Shown: one piece after another, positions 60,167-64,000 of the stretch
How positions within the stretch are numbered: the first letter of the stretch is position 1
Layout of the letters: every line of letters begins with the position of its first letter
Origin: JABWAM01 sp964653025
Lineage (GTDB): Bacteria; Verrucomicrobiota; Verrucomicrobiia; JABWAM01
Length of the DNA stretch: 64,000 bases
NCBI GenBank assembly: GCA_964653025.1
Contig: CAZZBZ010000007.1
Location: forward strand, 1 to 64,000
Direction of reading: 5' to 3'
The notes under the pieces: model-generated
What the model was told of the DNA's origin: nothing
What the model saw: the letters and a program-made list of their open reading frames with translations, nothing else
The model's database searches: none
Position numbers and translations under genes: made by a program

Positions 60167-60955
60167 TCACAGCAAGGCGAGCACCTGCTGGTCCACCACC
60201 GCATACGCCCGCTGATGATCATAGGCCACGTCCGGCCTCAGGAGGTCCCGAACATCGCCCAAGAAGTCCCGATCCTCCATTTTGGCCGCCAGATTACTCC
60301 GTAAATCCTTCTGCGAAATCGTTCGTCCCTCGGCCTCCAGATATTTCCTGAACACCTTGACGATGACGGGGGGTTCCGCTTTTCCCACGGTGATGCCATA
60401 CCAGAGATCGAAAAGATCGCGCCCTTTGTTTCGCTGGTACAGCGCCCGGAGTTTGGTGCCCATCAACTCGTTGAGCGGGTACGTGGGCACATGGCAGGCC
60501 CCTGAAAACCATCTCGATTCGACCGCAAACGCGTGACGGGTGATCCCCAACACCGAGAAATGCTCCCTCGTGTTGATTTCCAACTTCAGGCGCATCCGCA
60601 CCACGGGAGGCGTTTCCGATGGGAAGCGGTACTCCAAGGTGGTGCCCCTCTGTTTGCTGCTCCGCCGCGGCTTGCCCAAAAGCCCATCCAGCGTCTCCCG
60701 GATCGCATCCTGAACCGGGGTGATCTTCCCGGCCTTGAGTTGGACCAGGTCGATGTCCTCGGAGTACCGGGCGGCGGGTGCCAGGTGCATCTTGTGCATC
60801 GCAGTTCCACCTCGAAAGGCAAGCTGGTCTGCCAACAGTTCGTTCGAAAAAAGCATGACCACCGCACGGCTGATCACCAGATCCTGCTCCACCTGCTCAA
60901 AGGTTCCCCAGGGGGCCTTCGTGCGCCATTCCATGATGTCGGCCTGGGGAATCAC
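60167..60955 (-). CDS. AbiEii-type nucleotidyltransferase toxin
   Basis: 262 residues from GTG 60955, which overlaps the AbiEi stop (GTGA); ATG 60934 is the alternative. Nucleotidyltransferase motifs: FRGGTAMHKMHL and SEDIDLVQL (DxD), then ESRWFSGACHVPTYPLNELMGTKLRALYQRNKGRDLFDLW, the AbiEii signature with its conserved KxRALYQRxKGRDxxD. AbiEii toxins act as nucleotidyltransferases in type IV toxin-antitoxin systems that abort phage infection. Second gene of the pair. Confidence 0.9.
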   Translation of the reverse strand: MIPQADIMEWRTKAPWGTFEQVEQDLVISRAVVMLFSNELLADQLAFRGGTAMHKMHLAPAARYSEDIDLVQLKAGKITPVQDAIRETLDGLLGKPRRSSKQRGTTLEYRFPSETPPVVRMRLKLEINTREHFSVLGITRHAFAVESRWFSGACHVPTYPLNELMGTKLRALYQRNKGRDLFDLWYGITVGKAEPPVIVKVFRKYLEAEGRTISQKDLRSNLAAKMEDRDFLGDVRDLLRPDVAYDHQRAYAVVDQQVLALL

Positions 60956-61764
60956 AGGTCGCCCTCGACTTTCGTGTTCACGATTACATTCCACTTGTCG
61001 TTTCGCGGAAATCCCCGTCCCGATTTCGATGCATCCAGGCGAGTGGCTTTCGTCTTCCGTCGCCCCAACCATGCCTGCAACTTCGGGGTCGCGGCTTTGT
61101 GCCCCGCCTTGTCGAGCAGCCAACCCAGCCTCTGGACACAGGCGAGGGGGGCATTTGCCTCCACCGCTTTTCTCAATGCGTCGGGCTCGATTTTCTCCCC
61201 CAGTTCCTGCAACACCGTCAGCACGCGGTTCAGGCCGCCGATCCCGCGTTCATAGGCGACAAGGTCAAGCGCGGTCGCTTCGGGGCTCGATACGAGAATG
61301 TCTCCCGTGAAGGTCCGTACCTTCTGGACGGGAACACCCTGAAGATTCTCTTTTTTGAAGAAGCGAATTCGCACTCCGGCCACCTCGATCATGCGCGTCG
61401 CCCGGGAGGTGATCACGTGATAAGCCTGCGGCCGCTGATGAGCGGCCCCGTGCAGCGCGGCCGCGCTCAACAGGCCGACGTAGTAGGGCTGGTTGAGGAA
61501 CTTCATCAGGTCATGAATGAACCAGTCCGGCGGGAGGATCCCTCTCGTCCGATGCTCTGACGGAACGATCACGTAGAAGCCATTCCGCACCACCACCACT
61601 CGCTTCTTCTGTTGCAACCTCCAGAGGGCGGCCTTCCAGGCGCTTGGGCTCAGTCCCGTCTGTTTCAGCGCCTCATCCCGGACAAATGTGTACTGTGCCA
61701 CCTCCTGAAGGCGGTCCACGTATCGGGCAAGGCTTTCGCTTTTGGTGGATCGATGGTCCGTCAT
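60952..61764 (-). CDS. AbiEi-type antitoxin / transcriptional repressor
   Basis: 270 residues from ATG 61764 with Shine-Dalgarno AAGAGGA 5 bases upstream; a longer TTG start at 61794 falls in the operator-like repeat. N-terminal winged helix (ARYVDRLQEVAQYTFVRDEALKQTGLSPSAWKAALWRLQQKKRVVVVRNGFYVIVP), then the AbiEi C-terminal domain (YYVGLLSAAALHGAAHQRPQAYHVIT, VRTFTGDILVSSPEATALDLV). AbiEi represses its own operon and counters the AbiEii toxin. Confidence 0.9.
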   Translation of the reverse strand: MTDHRSTKSESLARYVDRLQEVAQYTFVRDEALKQTGLSPSAWKAALWRLQQKKRVVVVRNGFYVIVPSEHRTRGILPPDWFIHDLMKFLNQPYYVGLLSAAALHGAAHQRPQAYHVITSRATRMIEVAGVRIRFFKKENLQGVPVQKVRTFTGDILVSSPEATALDLVAYERGIGGLNRVLTVLQELGEKIEPDALRKAVEANAPLACVQRLGWLLDKAGHKAATPKLQAWLGRRKTKATRLDASKSGRGFPRNDKWNVIVNTKVEGDL

Positions 61765-61783
61765 AGCATTCCTCTTATTCACG

Positions 61784-61808
61784 AAAGGTTTCAAATATTG
61801 TCACCTTT
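61784..61808. promoter_or_regulatory. inverted repeat upstream of AbiEi
   Basis: AAAGGT (61784-61789), 13 nt, ACCTTT (61803-61808), 20 bases before the AbiEi ATG, in locally AT-rich sequence. A plausible autoregulatory operator. The rest of 61809-62083 contains no gene. Confidence 0.35.
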
Positions 61809-62083
61809 TGCAATCAGAATAATCCTCCAATGTGGAGAGAATCGCACTCCATCTTGTACACCTCCGTCTGCCATCGCGCCGTGTAGGGATCGAACCCCGA
61901 GGAAAAGTTCTCGGACAGGGCGAGGCTTCACCCCCCATTCACGTCCTTGCGCGGTCGCTGGAGGCTACGAGGGATGGGAATGAATGGGACGGAAGCAGGG
62001 TGTCCTGCTTCTGTCATGCGGGCGAGAAACGCCTCACGGCAAGGGAGTCCCGTCGCGGGAGGTCGCGGTCCGCTTTCCCTGCG

Positions 62084-62740
62084 TCAACATGACGTTGCCC
62101 ACTTCTCCCCCGGCACGAATCCACCTGCATGGTCGGGCATCTCGCGGATGAGGTTGGCGGCGAACTGCGCGTACGCGCGCTGGCCGAGCGGGCTCAGGTG
62201 CACGCCGTCATCGCTGACGACCTCGTGCGTCCCGAGGCCAAACGCCGCGAGGACCTTCGACATATCGTGATAGGGAACCCGCTCCCGCAGTCCGACCCGA
62301 CGGGAGGCGGCATTGTAGCAGGCGCGCGCCTTGTCGTAGGGCAATCCCGTGGGAAGCTTGAGAAAACTCCGCGTGGCGTGGTTGCCGAAGAGCACGACGC
62401 GCGCCTTCATCCGCGCCCGGACCGCGCGGATCATCGCAAAAAGGTTCCGCTCGAACTCCTCGGGCGTGGCCAGCGGGAGCGGGCCGCGAACTCCCGCGTG
62501 GCGCGCGTCGTTGAGCCCGAACTGCATGATGACGAGGTCAGCCTTCTCCGACATCACCGACTTCTCGAAGAGCTGCCGCGCACCGGTGGTGCAGAGCCCC
62601 GGCACCCCCTTGTTGATCACCCGGATGGGGCGGCCCGTGTTCAGGACGACGTTGAAGTAACGCTCCGCCAGGGCGGGCCAGCCCGAGGCGGCGATGGAAT
62701 CGCCCCACACGAGGACAACGAATGGCTTCGGTTTCTTCAT
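62084..62740 (-). CDS. SGNH/GDSL hydrolase
   Basis: 218 residues: block I VVLVWGDSIAASGW (catalytic Ser), block II NKGVPGLCTTGARQLFE, block III MQFGLNDARHAG (Asn), block V SDDGVHLSPLGQRAYA (Asp-His). No signal peptide, so cytoplasmic unless exported otherwise. It might deacetylate a carbohydrate. Its ATG overlaps the stop of the upstream gene (ATGA at 62737-62740), so the two are co-translated. Confidence 0.9.
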   Translation of the reverse strand: MKKPKPFVVLVWGDSIAASGWPALAERYFNVVLNTGRPIRVINKGVPGLCTTGARQLFEKSVMSEKADLVIMQFGLNDARHAGVRGPLPLATPEEFERNLFAMIRAVRARMKARVVLFGNHATRSFLKLPTGLPYDKARACYNAASRRVGLRERVPYHDMSKVLAAFGLGTHEVVSDDGVHLSPLGQRAYAQFAANLIREMPDHAGGFVPGEKWATSC

Positions 62741-64000
62741 GGTTTCCTTCGGGGCCGCACGCGCTCGAGGACGTAGACCCCGGAGCCCTCCGGCGCGATG
62801 GGAATCTCGAAATCCAGATGGGCCCTCCTCTCGCGAGCCTTGAGGCCCTCCCCTCGCTCCACCTCGCGCAGCACCCAGCCCGAGCCCTTCCCCCCGGCGA
62901 GCCCGCGCGGCAGGGAGAGGCGCACGCGGCGCGGGGTTCGCGCGTCGCCGGCGACACCGGTCTCAAGGTTCCCCACGAGGACGTGGAGCACGCCGCCGCT
63001 CCTCCACAGGTGCACCGTCGCCGGCAGCTCCGGGGCCAACCCGTCCACTGAGACGCGGCCCTCTGTGTGCATGGCCGCGGAGAGAGCCCGTGCCACCGCG
63101 AAATGGGGGGCAAGGCTCCCGTACTGGCAGAAGCGGTGGGTCATCTCCTTCGGAAAAAGCCAGTCGGGGGGTTGCCACCAGAGGAAGTTTCCGGGCTTCG
63201 AGCGGACCAGGAAGGCCGAGGCCCCGGACCGCACCAGCGCCCTCCCGGTCGTGACGCTCACCGGTTGGACCGCCGGGAAATGACCCTTGTGCAGCCCAAC
63301 GGGAACCTTCACCGAGGGGTCAAACTCCAGGTCCTGGAAACTCGCGGGAAGTCGCTTCCCGTGGGGCTTGATCCCTACCGCCTTGAGGAGCGATGGGGAA
63401 AGGAGGTCGGCCCGCCCCACCGCGAGGCAGGGCATCCCCTTCCCGACCGCGGCGAGCAGGCGTTTCTCCAGCGACGGTTCGATTTGCCCGGGAACCTGAA
63501 GAATCGCCCCTTCGCAGGATTCCGGCTCGAGCCACTCGATGCGGGTCGAACCGAGGCAGGGCACGCCCCACTTGAGGAGCATGCCGACCTGCTCGTCGAT
63601 CCACTCGCTCGCGTTCTCGGCGGGCGTCGAGGCATGGAGACGCTCGAGGAGCGGGCGGTTGGTGACGAGGAGTGGCCCGTGGACGTGCTCCAGCGCCGCG
63701 GCGCTCGCCTGCGCGGCGTCGAGGTTGCGGCGGAGGAACTCCACGTCCCCCGCGCTCCAGATGCGCCCCTGGTGCCGCTCGTTCACCCAGGAGAGGTAGG
63801 AGCCGTCGGGCACCTTCCACCCGGCGGGCGTCCGCAACGCCGCGTGGCTATACGCCCAGATCTCCCAGCGCAGCTTCTCCGGCACTTGGTGGAGGACGTC
63901 CCAGGGCTCCCACGCATCCCACGTCTCGATGAGGTTGTAGAAGCGGCAGGGAACCTTCCTAGCCAGGTTCCCCTTCGCGATCATCGCCCCGTGGACGAGT
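62737..64000 (-). CDS. large unknown protein, 5' end beyond the window
   Basis: At least 420 residues; the frame is open through the right edge (LVHGAMIAKGNLARKVPC), so the true start is outside. It shows RFYNLIETWDAWEPWDVLHQ, WVNERHQGRIWSAGDVEFLR, GMPCLAVGRADLL, FLWWQPPDWLFPKEMTHRFC and a beta-rich C-terminus (VLHVLVGNLETGVAGDARTPRRVRLSLPRG) like the last sandwich domain of glycoside-hydrolase-type proteins. No catalytic motif can be assigned. Coupling to the SGNH hydrolase suggests carbohydrate metabolism. Confidence 0.75.
   Translation of the reverse strand, partial: LVHGAMIAKGNLARKVPCRFYNLIETWDAWEPWDVLHQVPEKLRWEIWAYSHAALRTPAGWKVPDGSYLSWVNERHQGRIWSAGDVEFLRRNLDAAQASAAALEHVHGPLLVTNRPLLERLHASTPAENASEWIDEQVGMLLKWGVPCLGSTRIEWLEPESCEGAILQVPGQIEPSLEKRLLAAVGKGMPCLAVGRADLLSPSLLKAVGIKPHGKRLPASFQDLEFDPSVKVPVGLHKGHFPAVQPVSVTTGRALVRSGASAFLVRSKPGNFLWWQPPDWLFPKEMTHRFCQYGSLAPHFAVARALSAAMHTEGRVSVDGLAPELPATVHLWRSGGVLHVLVGNLETGVAGDARTPRRVRLSLPRGLAGGKGSGWVLREVERGEGLKARERRAHLDFEIPIAPEGSGVYVLERVRPRRKP

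Noticed and set aside
61868..61895. A second T-loop-like string (GGTTCGATCC on the minus strand) that could pair with the tRNA fragment at 59905 as the other island end
   Set aside because: The flanking bases do not form a 5-bp T stem and the acceptor half differs from the 59905 fragment, so it is probably chance.

Overview
This is a high-GC (about two thirds G+C by eye) bacterial scaffold piece with two 100-N assembly gaps (12851-12950 inside clpB, 44632-44731 inside a microcompartment operon). The gene content points to a Gram-negative member of the PVC group, most likely a Verrucomicrobiota. It has a Planctomycetes/Verrucomicrobia-type bacterial microcompartment (BMC) locus, lpxA, a stand-alone HPr kinase/HPr pair, a MoxR-DUF58-BatA/B/D operon, a UroD-PhyH-AraC cassette, and many structured intergenic repeats. 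The taxonomic call is inference; no rRNA gene is present.

Layout. 1-3.0 kb: 3' part of glutamate synthase gltB, then convergent argG. 3.2-11.1 kb: an aerotolerance-type operon (MoxR AAA ATPase, small ORF, DUF58, DUF4381-like membrane protein, BatA-like VWA protein, a fused BatB-BatC protein, BatD), interrupted by three palindromic elements. 11.2-15.2 kb, minus strand: hisA, clpB, lpxA. 15.4-23.8 kb: alpha/beta hydrolase, hprK-HPr, a small ArsR regulator with a perfect 32-bp palindromic operator, a beta-CASP RNase-like protein with a lipoprotein gene upstream, a 2Fe-2S ferredoxin-like gene, a sugar-nucleotide epimerase, purC and a PfkB kinase. 24-28.8 kb: PAS-PAS-SpoIIE phosphatase, UroD-like protein, small DMT transporter, an ABC-ATPase remnant and an SGNH protein. 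28.8-34.1 kb: GIY-YIG protein, tRNA-Gln(CUG), a UroD/PhyH/AraC cassette bounded by direct repeats, aroB. 34.2-36.8 kb: alpha-glucan phosphorylase.

36.9-46.3 kb holds the most striking system: a divergent DeoR regulator and a minus-strand operon for a BMC. It encodes PduL phosphotransacylase, three BMC-H and three BMC-P shell proteins, acetate kinase, CoA-acylating aldehyde dehydrogenase, a class II aldolase and a second DeoC/LacD-like aldolase carrying a C-terminal encapsulation-like tail. By analogy with the known PVC organelle, fuculose- or rhamnulose-1-phosphate is cleaved to lactaldehyde, which is oxidised via acyl-CoA and acyl-phosphate, yielding ATP. A four-helix-bundle gene flanked by inverted repeats sits inside the operon.

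46.4-59.2 kb: tRNA-Gln(UUG), aroK, PolX DNA polymerase, typA, an Arg/Gly-rich protein, then an operon of a PilT/PilU ATPase, a TPR membrane protein and a receiver-like/DUF4388/pseudokinase/formylglycine-enzyme-like fusion, a secreted coiled-coil protein and leuC. 59.3-64 kb: a boundary zone with two gene fragments, a 28-nt tRNA 3' fragment, an AbiE-type toxin-antitoxin pair, then an SGNH hydrolase and a large unknown protein cut by the window end.

A recurring theme is intergenic elements built as an outer inverted repeat enclosing one or two perfect hairpins. Several housekeeping genes (argG, polX, typA, aroK) have promoter-like hexamers so close to the ATG that leaderless transcripts are likely.
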